From Cyanoderma ruficeps (lineage: Eukaryota > Chordata > Aves > Passeriformes > Timaliidae): a stretch of 64,000 nucleotides of DNA. The translations under genes were made by a program, and so were the position numbers. A model generated the notes under the pieces. That model was not told the DNA's origin. It made no database searches and saw nothing but the letters and a program-made list of their open reading frames with translations. The stretch's first letter is position 1. Every line of letters starts with the position of its first letter. Below are positions 1 through 13,137 of this stretch, one piece after another. The stretch is from assembly GCA_008694505.1 (NCBI GenBank), contig VZDJ01000868.1, positions 298,263 through 362,262 of the forward strand. The letters are read 5' to 3'.

Positions 1-2424
1 ACTGACAAGGGAATAATTTTGTCCCAAAAATAAGGGGATGAAATTGTAAGTTTTCAGGATGGCAAAGCCCCTATAGTAGGAGCTGTGTTTTACACAGAAG
101 GCTCTAGAATTTAAAAGGGGACTCTTCCCCTTTTAAAATGAAAGGAAAAAACAAAAATGCTATAATTTTTTTTTGCTGCCAGAACTGCTCTCTAGCTTAA
201 TGGGAAGGCTGCATGCAAACAGCTGCTGAGAAATACGAGTGTGACAGGGTAACAGCAATTAGGAACATTTTAATGATCATTTAAAAAAGCACAAGGAAAT
301 GATACCAAGTATTAAGTAACTGAATATAAAACAGACATCAAGAAATCATACTTTTAATTTGAAATTAATCTTAGCAGTGACTTCTAGGCTTACCACTCTG
401 ATGCCAACATGGGAACTTCCAGTAGGCAGCAACACATAATTACTGCTGGGTAGGGGTGAATCAACCCCTTTCTGTCATGAAGAAAGGAGAGACCCTCAGA
501 CCATCTGCCAAAGGTGGGTGGGTGAATAAGAGTGTTACTTTCTTGCTAGACTCTAATCAGGGCACCACACCTTTTGATAGTATCTCTGTAATAAGCAAAC
601 AACTTTAAATGATGTTGTGTCACTCCAGGAGGGTGACCCAGCAAATCAGGTTTCCTTAATGCAGGACTGCAGTGTGCAGGTGCTCACACTTCCCTTGGGA
701 CCCTGGAATCCTCAGCCTGCCATGCAGAGGAATCTGTGTCTCCTCCATTATCAATGCACATGGTTCCAAGCAGCACTGTCACTACAACTAACATCCTTTT
801 TGCTTTTCTGTGCATCGCTCTTAAAAGTTTTCTAATGTGCTAGTAAGGAGATTACAGGCAGAAGTCCATCACAGAATTGCCATCACACAAGCCTGGATGT
901 GACAAATGATGGCAGAATTACACGTTTCTCCCAGTTAGTGAGACATGACTGACACTGCCTGCCTGAGTGCTCCCACAGCGTCGTTACCAGCCACTGCTGT
1001 GCTGCCTCTTTCCTCAAGTGCAATTCCATGGGCCAGTTTCAGTCACCAAGAATGTGTCTGCTCTGCTGAGTCTTTCTGGTTTGAAGGCCCCAGTGAATCC
1101 CACAGGACCACCTGTGAGGCCAGCCCATCGCTGAGCAGTGTTTCCAGGGGTTTTGTTTTTCACAGCAAAGGGGTGATTCGGGGGATGTCACAGATGCTGC
1201 CCTGGCTGGGAGCAGGTGCTGTGGCTGCACCCAGGCCCCTGTGGCAGGAGTAAGTCTCAAGCCACCCAGATGCCAGCCAGCTTGGCACAGGAGTATTTGT
1301 CCTGCTTGGGCTCCACAGTCAGACCTGGTGGCTTTTCAACCCTTCTCTTTCTTACCTTCTATAGCAGAGCCCCCGACCTCGGTCCTATATTCAGATACCT
1401 GTGAACCAAAGTTATAACTGGTGAAACTCAACTGGTGTCTCTGAACTCAAACCACTATAGGCCATTGTGCCAATGTGGTTTTTGGCAAATGTTTGGCCCT
1501 TCCTGTTGACTGAACTACTCATGCTCTCTAGAAAGGACCATGCCTATCCCTAACACTCCATGCAGCTGACCTTACCCTTTCTTCCTGCTTATTTTTTCCT
1601 TTTGCTCCATTTGAACCTTTGCCAGGGCCAGGACCTGGCACTCCCATACTGTACTGTCCAGTAGCCTGGTAGCCTCATTCCCCTGCTCTTCCCATTTCTT
1701 CCTTGTAGGGCTCCTGCTCTGAAGTGACACAAAGACCACAGCAACAATGGCGGGAAGATTGTCCTTTGGTGGGGGGGCTGGGAAGAAAGGGGGTCCCCAA
1801 GGAGGAGTAATAGGAGTGTCCTGGTTAGGTTACTTCTGGGTTTGGCCTGCTCAGCCACTCCCTAACAAACATTTCCTCAACCAACAGCGCAGGCTCATGC
1901 TGAAGGTCCCACGAATTCAACACATGTAATCAACCCAGGGATTAGCCAAAGCAAAGATGTAGTCTTACATAAGAGGCCCATACATTTTTCCTGGGAATGT
2001 TATGGAGCAAATCCACAAAGGAGCCATGTCCAGATACAAGAAGGTAGCTAGCAACAGCCAGTGTGTGTCTGATAGAGACAAACTGTACAGTACAGGAATG
2101 ATGTGCTCAACAGACAAGGTGGGGGAAGCAGAGAATGTCTCTTATTTTGTTTTACCATAGTCTTTGGCATTGTCTCCCACATGGGCCAATCTAGGATGGC
2201 ATTACCTGAATGGATGAACCACAACCTGCCTGAAACAAGCTCACAGCTATCCTGTAAGGCTTGAAGGACAATAATGGTCAAGAAGTAGACATTTAATTAG
2301 TATTAACAGATGGCATTCTTCAAGTGACAACACTAGGGCCAGTCTTCACCAGCAATGGGGATGACAGAAAATAATAGTTCCTCAGCAAGTCTCTGCAGGA
2401 CACTGAATTGAGGTTCTATGTCAT
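1..2424. other. Intergenic DNA, no gene seen
   Basis: No open frame here has the codon pattern, splice context or recognisable motif of a real gene, and the short frames overlap on both strands as expected of random sequence. Composition is mixed, with short A/T runs. I recognise no repeat family. By position it is distal sequence 3' of CEBPA. Confidence 0.6.
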
Positions 2425-2862
2425 TATGCTGGAGGACAAGGCAGCCATTCAGGTGGTTTTTACCAACCTGGAAGACAAGCCTGAAGGAAATCTGTTGAAA
2501 TTCAAGGACAAATGTAAAGTCTGCACCTGACACAGAAGAAAGCTGTGTGACAGTCAGCAGCATGCCTTTGCAGTGCTGATGGGCAGTGGCACCCGGGCCT
2601 GTGTGAGACAGGCTCTGCAGAGGTGAACAGCACGAGAACAGAAGAAATTGCAATGAACATCACAGAAGAAATTTTTCAAAATAAGAGCAGTTAAACATGA
2701 GCAGGTGCCCAGAGAGGTTTGTGAAATCCCCATCCTTGGAGATTTCAAAAGGGTAATGGACAAAGCCCTGAGCAGCCTAAGCTAATGTTGAGGTTAGCCC
2801 TGCTTTGGGGAGGTTGGTGTACAGCCTCCAAATGTCCCTTCAAACCAATATTATTTTGTGTC
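2425..2862 (+). mobile_element. CR1 LINE fragment (3' part, diverged)
   Basis: The stretch reads as the 3' half of an avian CR1 retrotransposon in plus orientation. Around 2431-2530 it follows the CR1 pattern of a dropped-residue frame coding for 'aaggcagccattcag...' through 'aaatgtaaagtctgcacctg'. Around 2700-2760 the hallmark 'caggtgcccagagaggttt' and 'ccatccttggagatttcaaa' are nearly intact. The end around 2810-2860 resembles the CR1 terminal 'ggttgga...ggtcccttcca' segment and a decayed octamer tail. Many indels break the reading frame, so it is a dead, old copy truncated at its 5' end as is usual for CR1. Family assignment is by recalled consensus; the exact borders are approximate. Confidence 0.8.
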
Positions 2863-3479
2863 TGTTTTGGTGGGCCTTTTTGTTTGTTTTTATAGCTGTT
2901 AACCAGGGAGATTAATCTGGAATTAATGATTCCCGAGAAAGAATGGAAGCTGTTACCACTATTGTGGTTACCTGCCAATTATTTATTTATAATATGAATG
3001 AATTCTGACTATGCATCACAAGTTCAAACAGTCAAGAGACTTCACTTCAGAGATTTTGTGTTTAAGGATCAAAGATACTAATTTTCTTTCTCAGATCTTA
3101 AAACTAAGCAGAAAAGAGGTCCTGTCTCTATATAGAAGTCAAATTTGCAAAAACCTCCTGAGTTGAGAGCTAGCAGAAGAAAGACTATTTCTCAGCTTTG
3201 CTTTGGATATATGCAGCTCTCACACATTCTTGTGGTGGCAACTCAGCGTGCTGAGAGGCGTTCTAATGAAAACATTGTTTTCTCCTGAAACACCTGAGAT
3301 CTTGCCTCCAAAGTGAGTGTGTGCTCCAGGATTTCCCTGACACCATGAATTGCTTGCACAGACACCACAGCCCATCCCTACTGCCAGACTGTCCCTGGCA
3401 CAGGGGTGTGCAGCAGCCTGGGACCCCGGGTGTGAGGGAACAACCTTCCAGGGCTGACACACTGCACACAGCAGGACAC

Positions 3480-3605
3480 ACAGGGAGCACGTGTGGCACT
3501 GCACACCCTCACACACAGAGACACACACACACACTCACGGGCACACACACATTCACTCACACTCACACACTCACACTCACTCACTCTCACTCACACACAC
3601 CCCCA
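3480..3605. repeat. CA / CTCACA microsatellite
   Basis: Alternating CA dinucleotides with interspersed 'cactcacactcac' units run for roughly 100 bases. The translated frames show the artefactual T-H and V-C-V-S repeats typical of such tracts, so frames crossing it are not genes. Confidence 0.9.
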
Positions 3606-4801
3606 GTTGGTACCTGCATTCAGCTGCATCCCAGCCAACCTGCTGGGCTGGGCATTATTTGTCCAGCAGCCCAAGCTGCCAGAAGTTCAGGAAAATAGCT
3701 GCTGCCATGACAAAACCACAACCAAAGTAGGTTGCTGAGTCTCAGCAGAACCATGCTGCAAACATTGAGGCAGGGGAGACAATGCATCCGAACAGCACTG
3801 CCTGCAATGCCAAGGGTGTCACCCGAAAGTGGGCCAGGATATTGAGATATACAGGATACACAGATAGAGCTGCTGGGCTCTAGAGAGACACAGGTCACCC
3901 AAATTCCCCCCAGCCCCCAAGGCCCAGCCCTCAGCCCTTCTGTAAGCTTATTGTTCTCAGAACAACAACAAATCTCAGAATAGGCACCAGATTTGCGCAT
4001 TAAAAATAATAAAGGCAGATTTCTGCATTAGCTGGGTTTTGTGACACCAACACAAAACCTGGGCTAAAAAGGAAAAAATAAATAAATAGAAGTAAAACCC
4101 CAAACCTATTTGAAATTATGTTCGGAACCAAACAAGCAAAACTTCTTATCCAAACAAATCCTAGTTAGATCTTGGGTGACATCATGTTTATCAAAGTTTA
4201 GCCAAGGAGCTTGCTTGGAGATGCATTTCCAGCCTTAACATACCATGACCAGCCTGGACAAGTGCTACCAGAAATCAGCTCATTAAAATGCTGTTGTGGT
4301 ATTTATGGATCAATAGTACTTCATACCACATCCATCATACACACTGATCTGGCAACTATGATCAGCAAATTGAACTGCTTCTCCCACGGCACTTTTGGGT
4401 CAAATCCACTCTCCCACGTTCCCCACTCCCTTACCAACACAACTGCTTCCCCTGGCAGAACTGTCATTCTGAGTAAACTCCTCTTTGTCCACATTTATCC
4501 AGCCCTGCAGCCCTCCAAACATGCAGGTGGGGTGTCACAGATGCAACAGCCACATCAAGAGCCAGGCACACATCTGTGGTGCTCTGCAGGTAAGCATGCT
4601 TGGGTGCAATCATCAGAAGCTCTACAGACCTTACCCCTGCAGTAGACAGGCAGCTGGAATCTGTATTTGCTGGAGGGCCCAAGTGGCTTTGGAATGCATG
4701 AAGGATAATACCAGAGAAGCACATCTGCAGGTCACAGATGCTAGTGCAACAACCATTGTGATAGAACACCCTTACAAGAAAGCACAGGGTGTGTTTTCCA
4801 T

Positions 4802-4868
4802 AAAAAAAAAAANTTTTCAAAAAAAAAAAAAAGGAAAAAGAGAAAAAGACTGGCCAAAAAAAAAAAAA
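4802..4868. repeat. A-rich tract containing an ambiguous base
   Basis: Three A runs separated by short interruptions, with one N at 4813. The N inside a homopolymer suggests a sequencing or assembly uncertainty in run length rather than biology. Confidence 0.85.
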
Positions 4869-7800
4869 TTAGGTGAGGTAGCTGGGACTGCCAGGAGCAA
4901 TGTGAAATCAGTTTACATTAGAGCAGGTTGCTCTTGATTTCACTACAGCAGTCGTCATGCTTGGTAAGAATAACAAGCTATTCAAATGGCAGCCATCATC
5001 GTGCAGCTCAGCACATGCAGCCCAGTGTAAAAAAATCTGAGCAAATGCAGTGGCTGGGATGGGACTTTTTAAAAAAAGCACATAAGATGGCAACATAAAT
5101 GAGTTTCCACTTCAGGAATCTGTGAGAACAATTGTTTGCCTGTAAGAGGAATTTGTTCCTGGAGCACCTGATGTTTTACCTGAAATCTGCACTTTGGATT
5201 GAAACACTGTCCTATACATCCCCCTGCAGCTCCTAGGTCCTTCCCACTATCTGGCCCCTTCAGTCTCCAACTTACTTTAATACTTTTAACCTCAGAAGAT
5301 CTAGGTTTGCACCTTCATGCATGCCCAGAACTGCCCCAGTCCTGACAAGGCCAAGCAGCTCAGCCCAATTCACACCTATGTCTGATCAGGATCAAGAAAC
5401 TAGGCGTTGCTTTGCCTAAATCCCCTGAGGGCTCTGATCGGGGATTAAATGTTACCTGGTGACTGTTTCATGTAAAATGCATAAACAGTCCTGGGAGCAG
5501 AGTCCAGAATCTCAAACTCCCTTTACCAATGCTGGAAGCAGTAGGTAGGACAGCCATGCTCACCTGCCCCCTGTGCAATGAGGTGTCTGTGGAGCAGCAG
5601 CCCCTCAGCAGAGCCCTGGCCCTCAGGGTTCAGCTCCCAGCCCTGTGGCTTCAGTGCTCTGCTAGAGGTGGCAGCTGAGGACAAACAGCCCCCAGACAAC
5701 AGTGACCCTGTTTGTCACTTCTGCCTGCTAGGAATCCACATTTCAGATTAGATATTTTTGCTGTGACAGAAAGCTGCTTCCAGAAGTCTGATCACTGCAG
5801 CAGTAGCATTTAAGTCTTAAAATTTTTGTATTAATCTCTCTGGTCACCACTCTGAATGTTTTGATCCTTGTGTGGAAGTGCCAGGCTTGCCTCAGGCGTG
5901 CTGCAGAGATTGCTGTCTCTAAAATCAGGAACTGGGCACTGGAAATAAGAAACACAGAGTTTAATACTGAGACATCAAAGTATGTTATAGCTTAAAAAAA
6001 CTTGCAATTGCATCTGCAAATGGATATACCACATCCTCAGCCTAGGCACTCAGGTCTTGGTGTTTGACATGAACTAACATGTGCTAAGGGAGAAAGTCAT
6101 TGGGAAAATCTGTACTGCTGCTATTGCTACAGGGAAACAAAGATTTCCCCTACCCAAATAGTACATCAGTTTCCTCCCTGATAATGCTCTGTCCCTAACA
6201 ACTAGTGGTGTATTTGTCTCATTCAGGACCATTTTGGGGGGAGAGCAAACAGCTTTGTTTCTTCTAAAAATGAGGGGAAATTGCATTTATATCTTTAAAT
6301 AGCAAAATTATTTCTGTGTCTGCTTGCATTGATCATAGAAGAATTATTTTATCATAAAAATGCACCAAAATTGCATTTCTCTGAGGAAACATCCAGCTGA
6401 ACATGCTTCCATCTGGACCAAATTCATGACAATGTGCAGCTTGCTCTGGTTGGTTTCCATTTTTACTACAAAAATTATATTTGTGATGGTAGAATTTTAT
6501 AATTCTGCCCTGGACCAAATACACAAAAATGCTTTGAAAGTTGCTGTATCTTGCTTATAAATGCAAAGCAGAGATTGTTTCTAAGTTTCACTTATTCAAA
6601 AACACTTCCAGAGTGAATTTCCCTGTTTGCTGCAGTGGAAACCACTCAGCACACCCAGTACACAGACCAAAAATACCAGGAGAGAGCCACAGGCCAAGTT
6701 GTTTCTCATAAATGCACTCAGGCTTCCATCTGAGATGACACGATAAAGAGCAAAGTTATTCACATTGCTTTCATGCCATGATCTGGAGGCAAAATCTCTT
6801 TCTGATACCTCAGAAGAATGAAGAAAGGAAAGAGAAAGCTGGGAATATGCTTCTGAATTGTGCACTTCAGCCAAAGCAAGCTCCACCATGACTTTATGAC
6901 TAATGCCATAACTCATCTCTGGACTTCCACTGCCTTTGCCATCACAGGCAATATTAGCAACTCCCCAGCTAAGAGGTGGAGCAGCGACTGACTGAGCTCT
7001 ACATCACCAGCAGCACTAAGGGCTGCTGCTCTAAGAAATTTGGCTCCCCCAGCACAAGGCAGAAACAGAACACAGTCACTGGTGGGTCCAACCCCAAGCC
7101 CACCATTAGCTACAGAGGGCTATGGATACTGCAGGGGTGGAAAAGGAAAAGAACTTTCTCTGAGGCTGATGAGTGCCAGGGTGCATGAAGCTCCAATATA
7201 CACCCCGAGGAAGCAGGTGACTGTGCTGGTCCCCAGCAGTGCAGCTCACCTGGTCCAGCACTGGCAGTGCAGGGCTCTGATTCACAGCACTGTTTGCAGG
7301 GCCACCCTGTGCAAATCAGTAACGGCCTCAGGGGAAAATTAACAGATGCTCACGGGCAAAATCCCAGGGTTTCTTCCTCTGTGATAATGGGCTACTTGTG
7401 ATTGTCTGAAAACACCTGCATTTTTTCCCAGGCATCCTGGCTACCAGTTAGAACAAAGTGTATGTCTCTACAGTGGTGCTGGCAGCACTGGGCTCGCTTT
7501 TCATTAAAAGCCTCACATTTGTGTGCAGGAGACTGTGCAGTCCAGAAGCTCACTGCCATGATGCCCCTGAGGGTGACATGCTACTGATGACTAATACTCA
7601 GGCTTAGATTCAAGGAATGCTTAACATTTTCTAGCTAATCCCACTGCTTCAGGTAGTACATCCTGGTACCCCAGTTTTTCCACAGCTGTAAGGAGAAGAA
7701 TTAAATCATTACCAGATTTTTAGAGAAAGAGTGCAGTGAATCAGTGTTGTTAAAGACTCCTGCAACTTGCTAGGCAACTTAGAAACAACAGATGTTACCC

Positions 7801-7896
7801 AGAACAAAGCACAACATGAGGAAATAGCACACAATCCAGGGAAAGGAGCAGAAACATTACCACCCTGGCTTATACTGCTGCAGCAAATGTGTATCT

Positions 7897-8048
7897 CATG
7901 GGTAAGGTGAATTTTCATGTGCCATCCCAATTCTGCAGTCTGCCACCTAGCAACACTTACTGTTCTCCCTACCATGGGTAAGGTGAATTTTCCTGTGCCG
8001 GCCCAATTCTGCAGTCTGCCATCTAGTAACACTTATTGCTCTCCCTAC
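7897..8048. repeat. Two-copy tandem duplication, 76-bp unit
   Basis: A unit starting 'catgggtaaggtgaatttt' at 7897 recurs at 7973 and ends before 8049. The two copies differ at only a few positions ('cat' to 'cct', 'atcc' to 'ggcc', 'acctagc' to 'atctagt'), so the duplication is fairly recent compared with the surrounding old repeats. No gene is affected. Confidence 0.92.
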
Positions 8049-11000
8049 CATTATGTGATGTACAGCATGGCCACGTGCTCCTCCAGAGCAGCACGGAGGC
8101 ACAGGATCTGGACTTTTTGTTGCCATCCTTCTAGACTTGCTTAAGCTACAAGATATTTGCCAAAATCCCCAGCTCAGCCAGATTTCATAAAAGTGAGCAT
8201 CAATTTCACTTAACTCCCTGTTTCTGACACCAGGTTTTCTGGGGTGAGCATCCTGCACAGGGGTCAGCTCAAGGATCTGTGAGCTGTACTGCCTGCCAGC
8301 CACCCACCTGAAACCCACCATGAGGCACAGACACAAAGGGCAGTGCCAACGATGCCTGCGTGCCCCAGACACTGTGTGTCCTCCACTCCCCTCCTTCCCA
8401 TCCTCCTGTCAAGAACACAGAGCACAGTAAGGCAAACATGAGGGCTCTGGGGTACCCAAAATATCCCTTTCCTGGCAGCAAAGAGCCAGGGGTGCTGCCT
8501 CCTGATGTGTGTGAGCACTCTGTTGCATGAATCCTTTATTTCTCACAATACAAAGACCCTACAAGACATCCCACATGTGTTCTTCCCAGTATACTTTACT
8601 GTTCCTTCACATCAGAATCTGCTGCTCAGCCTCACTGTCCTCTGCTTGGTGCAGAGGGGCAGCTTTGTACAAAGCCATTCCTTTCCTCTCCTGCTTGTGT
8701 GGCCAAGCCTTTGATGGAGGCAGGCCCTGCTCCCTCTATGTCTACAGAGCTCAAGAAATTCTTTAAAGGTCTGGCTCTTGAAAGATGCTCTGACTTCACA
8801 GCCAAACATGACCTGCTCTGCAGAGACAACCTTTCCTCACCAACCTCTCTCCCTCCCCCAGGGTTAACAGGCAGCTGGGACTGCTGGAGCAAGGGTTGTT
8901 GATTTGTTAAAGGGTCATTACCTTTCCAAATTGCATTTCTGGAAGCTAGGAATTGTAATCTGCAGTTTGCATGATTTCTCTTTCCAAAGGTGATCTTGTG
9001 TGTATGTGTGTGTCTGTGTATGTGTCCCCCCCCCTTGAGAAACAGCCATGCCTGGGGCAGCCCACCCCCAGACCCTCAGGCAGCAGCACTGGGGGGCCGC
9101 GCTGTGCTGGCTGTGCTTTGGCCACGGCTGCTCCTGTCCTGTGCCCATCACATTCCCTGTTTTGAGGATGAGATATGTGCCTCAGGCCAGGCCAGCTGAA
9201 GGACAGGAGTGCTAGGCATTACAGCTGAGAAGCTGTGGTTAGCTGGCAGGTGTCACAAGTGTTATTTTTATGATCAGTAGCTCCAATGGCAAAATCTTTT
9301 CTAGGGAATCCTACCTGCAGCCAGTGGATGAACCACAAAGGACAGACTCCATCTCTTTTCCAGAGTACTGTTTGGTATCTAAAGACAAGTATTCCTTAGA
9401 AAATTACTGTTTGGGGGGGTTTTTTTGCAAAAGACAACGACAGGACACAGGTCACAATGCATAAAGTGCACTTATGCTCAGTCACTTGGAAGAAGGATGC
9501 GCTGTAGCACCCATGTTTGAATTTTAACTGTTGACTGTGAGCCAGATACAGAGATGACGTAGGTGTTTTCTTAAATTACATTAGTAACTTAGTGGGGTGA
9601 CTGTAAGCAGGCCAGCTGCACCATAGCTCTTGACTAGAACAATTCCATAGCAAGATGCACAGGTCTGAACCTAAAGGAGAATTTCCCAGGAGATAAATAA
9701 TCTCCTGTGTGATATTTCAACCTTGATTGCCTACAGTGTCCTGAGACAAACACTGGAAGATATATGGAAAAAATTTGTTGTTGTTGCTGCTGCTGTTGTC
9801 CGCAGTTACAAACTCTCTCAATAGATTTGCAGATGTTGAAAATAATCTGTGTGAATGTGGATTATTTTTAACTGGTATTTTAGTCCAGAACTTGAAATAA
9901 TGGTGATGGAAGAAAAGCTAAGCCAGGCTGATTTGTTACAGTAAAGCTGTGCTGTACTTTAGATTACTTATTAACAAACAGCAAATGGGCCTCTGCCTTG
10001 ACCTTTTTCATTTGAGCAAATACACTCTTCCTGCCCCTAGTAAACAGAAGTTACTGGTAACTGAGTCACGTACCCCCTCACATCCCTGGAGTTAGTTTTT
10101 TCCATCTGTGGCAAGGATTTTAGTCAAATTGAATTTTGCCAGGCTCACCAAGGTTATTAGCAGTATTATTAGTCCTAATAATACAACAGTAATAATACTT
10201 CTTGGGATCACCATAAACCTGAAAACATTTAAGTACCTCACAAATATTAATTAAAAAAACTCCACAGGAGATCTGAAATTGTCGGCTTTGCTTCAGAGCT
10301 GAAGAGCTGAAAACAGCCACAGCAACAGAAGTGGCACTTTGCTTGACGAATTTCAATTAATGGCTGTTCCCTTGGTGTCATGAAATGTCAGGTGCATAGT
10401 GCCTCTGGCAACACTGCCAGGTTAAAAGCAGCAGCCCACAGCACAAATCTGGAGCAGGAGAAGTCAATAGTAGGTTTGGGAACTGGAATCAAAAGGATAG
10501 ATTCTTCCACTGAGACCACAGGGTTTGCAGTAGCTGCTGTGCTTTTAATGGGACTGTAATGACACCTGTGCCCCAGGTATCCTGTGCCTTAGGATCCATG
10601 GTGAATGGCTCCTTTGGAATATCCCACTTCTGCAGATCTTCAGTGGAGCTGAAGATCAAGAACATACCTACAAATCTAAAAATGTCCCAACAAACTATAG
10701 CTATCCACTCCTTTGTCAGTTTTTATGTTAAACATTTTGAATGAAGGAGGTAAAGTCTGACAACCACAAGGAACTCCTCTGCAAAGCTGATGACTACTTT
10801 TCCTACCTAATTATTTCCCTGACTTGTCTCCACTGGTATGAAACCTCCAGCAGTGACCAAAACATGACAATAGCACCAAGGAGTTTGTAGAATTCTTGAT
10901 TTTAAGTTAATTTATCCTGCAGATATCACCCAAATCCATTTTGTAAAGGAAAACAGCAGGTACTTGGCAAACAAGGTGAAAGTTTCATCTAGATTCTTAA

Positions 11001-11249
11001 CCAGTGATGTCTCACAGTTTTTGCAGCATGGGGTAATTACTTGTACTAATTGCAGACTCCTCTAAGGTACATTATGCCACAGCATTTGGATGATTGGAAA
11101 TACAATTTGGAGAAGTGATTTTTTTGTTTTGTTGATTTGTTCAAAAAACATACCATTTGCAGGCATAGAAAGGACAGAGACAAAGTCAATTTGGACATAG
11201 ACAAGGTCAATCCTCGCTTGAAGTCAGAAGGACAAAGTCCTAAGAACAG
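8049..11249. other. Intergenic DNA, no gene seen
   Basis: No coding exon or RNA gene recognised. A short G/T tract followed by a run of nine C lies at about 8,998-9,036, and a 9-bp-arm inverted repeat (GATCTTCAG / CTGAAGATC, 5-base loop) lies near 10,638. The rest is mixed-composition sequence. Confidence 0.5.
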
Positions 11250-11375
11250 CAGGCTCACAAGTGAGAGATCCAGGTGCAGTTTCTCACTCTGACACAAACT
11301 GCTCATGTGATCTTGAGCATGTCACATAAGCTGTCTGTCCCCAGTCATAAAATTAGGATAGCAGTAGTTCACGTC
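11250..11375 (+). mobile_element. MIR-like SINE remnant
   Basis: The order of elements 'ccaggtgcagtttctcactctg', 'tgtgatcttgagcatgtcacataag' and 'ccccagtcataaaattaggatag' follows the MIR consensus core in plus orientation (ctctgccactaa, tgtgaccttgggcaagtcactta, ctcagtttcctcatctgtaaaatgggga). Divergence is high, as expected of a SINE that predates birds. The call rests on recalled consensus. Confidence 0.65.
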
Positions 11376-11616
11376 AAAACAGTGCGAAAACCCGGTGTCT
11401 ACACTGAGTTTTCACCCATCAGTGTCTTCTAAGACAAAAAGCACTGTGACCAGACTGATTCAATTTTCTTTCTGTGATACAATCAGTCATCTTTGACAGG
11501 GGGAAATTTCTTACTCTGTGACTGTGCTCACTCCCTGTGCTACATGCCTTGTGAAAACATTCTCTGAGAACCTCTTTTCTTCTCTGGAAAGGTGGATGCT
11601 CTGACTTCACCATCAT

Positions 11617-11660
11617 ATTCATCCAATATTCATCCAATATTCATCCAATATTCATCCAAT
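11617..11660. repeat. Minisatellite, 11-bp unit x 4
   Basis: Four head-to-tail copies of ATTCATCCAAT with no mismatch. The copies are perfect, so the array is young or still changing length. Confidence 0.95.
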
Positions 11661-12983
11661 TACTCCATTTAATTCCCCCAGGTTCTTTAGGAAACTCTCC
11701 ACCTTTGCAATGCATTTGAAGCATCTCATTTGTTGACAAAAAATCCTTTTGTTTCACAGGTTCCTTTGCATCTCCTGTGATACCTACTCCAATTGCTCCT
11801 TACAAAAAAGACACTGGTCCTCTGGCTGAAATTCTGTGAGGTCTTGCTTTTGCAGGCATGGCAGAGTTCATTTTCCTCCACTTCCCTGTGTCTCAACTAC
11901 CCCAGCCCCAGCAATTCCTCTGCACAAGCACACTGGTGCCACAGAAGTTTTGCCATGTGATGCCTAGTGACCTTAATGAGAACTTCATAGCTGCCATCCT
12001 AAACAGTGCTTTGAAGATCTGGGCTCTGTGTTTCATTCCAGATAGACAGTCTATAAAACTATGGCAAACACTTCAGGCACAGTCTCTGGCTTGGCCAGCT
12101 TTCTCCACTTACATGTTATTCTAGAGCAGAAGTGGCTTCTGGGCTTACATTCAGGCAGGAATGGAAGTGATGCTGCATGTCCCTGGAGCCCTGCCAGCCA
12201 GCAGATCCTAGAATACACAACCCAAGCAAAGGAGGGGGGTCCTCTGTACACCCTGCTGGTCTTGCACTCTCCAAGCATAACTTTTGGCAAACCTCAAAGA
12301 GGGGCAGGAAGATTCCCACCCCCATTCCCCACGCCCTCCTCCCAAGCTTGGAAGGAGTTTTGGGAGTTTCTGCAGGGTAAGGCACACTGCCCTTGGCTGC
12401 AGCCATTCACAGAACCATGGAATCACAGAGAGCTTTCTCAAGAGCATTTGTGACTGTGATAGAAAGAAATAAAATAAGTAAAAGCAGGAAGAAGGGAAGG
12501 ATGCTGGAGTCTGCTGCCAGCCTGAGAGGACACCTTAGCATGGGAGAATTTCCTGTTCACAGCCTGGGGACAGCTATGTATAACCTACACTTGCTAAGGG
12601 CAGAGGCTCTCTGGATTTGTGTAGACTACTTTCTCCAAGCTCTGTCTCACCCAGCTGTGGGCTTTGTGCTCTACAGACACAGTGGCCCTATTTCCCTCCC
12701 ACTGCAGGGAAGGGTAGACAATCCTACCAGCAGACAACAGGACCATAATGTGGGACTACAGTAAGGAAATGGCTTGCTGAGGTCCCAGACTCACAGGCAC
12801 ACGAGTCCAAAGCAGGTATCAAAGAGCAGGGTCATGTTGCCACAGCTTTCTGCATCATTCTTCCTCATTTCCACGAATACATCAGCTGCCAAGAGCAGCT
12901 GCCTGGTGGGGCAGGCCTGCTCCACACCACCCAAATATCCAGGAGCTGTTCTGCACCTGCAGCAGGGCAATGGTGCAACAGAT
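11661..12983. other. Intergenic DNA, possible CR1 tail trace
   Basis: No gene is supported. At 12,408-12,431 three consecutive octamers (TCACAGAA, CCATGGAA, TCACAGAG) resemble the reversed 8-bp tail repeat of CR1, but no CR1 body follows, so I leave this as a trace only. Confidence 0.4.
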
Positions 12984-13136
12984 CCTTTCCTTTCCTTTCC
13001 TTTCCTTTCCTTTCCTTTCCTTTCCTTTCCTTTCCTTTCCTTTCCTTTCCTTTCCTTTCCTTTCCTTTCCTTTCCTTTCCTTTCCTTTCCTTTCCTTTCC
13101 TTTCCTTTCCTTTCCTTTCCTTTCCTTTCCTTTCCT
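12984..13136. repeat. Pentanucleotide microsatellite (TTTCC)n, about 30 copies
   Basis: An uninterrupted run of the 5-bp unit CTTTC/TTTCC extends for about 150 bases to an N at 13137. One strand is all pyrimidine, so the other is all purine and the tract can form triplex (H-DNA). Apparent proteins made of repeating F-L-S-F-P or K-E-R-K-G are artefacts. The N suggests the true copy number is unresolved. Confidence 0.97.
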
Positions 13137-13137
13137 N

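Larger units (their letters stand above)
2863..7896. other. Intergenic DNA with simple repeats only
   Basis: Apart from the CA-rich microsatellite at about 3.5 kb and the A-rich tract at 4.8 kb, I see no gene, RNA gene or recognisable interspersed repeat. Open frames in this interval are short and mutually overlapping. Confidence 0.5.

Noticed and set aside
2333..2653. 106-codon minus-strand frame
   Set aside because: Lies antisense across a decayed CR1 copy; no independent support.
12407..12432. CR1 octamer tail
   Set aside because: Three octamer-like units only and no adjacent CR1 body, so not called as an element.
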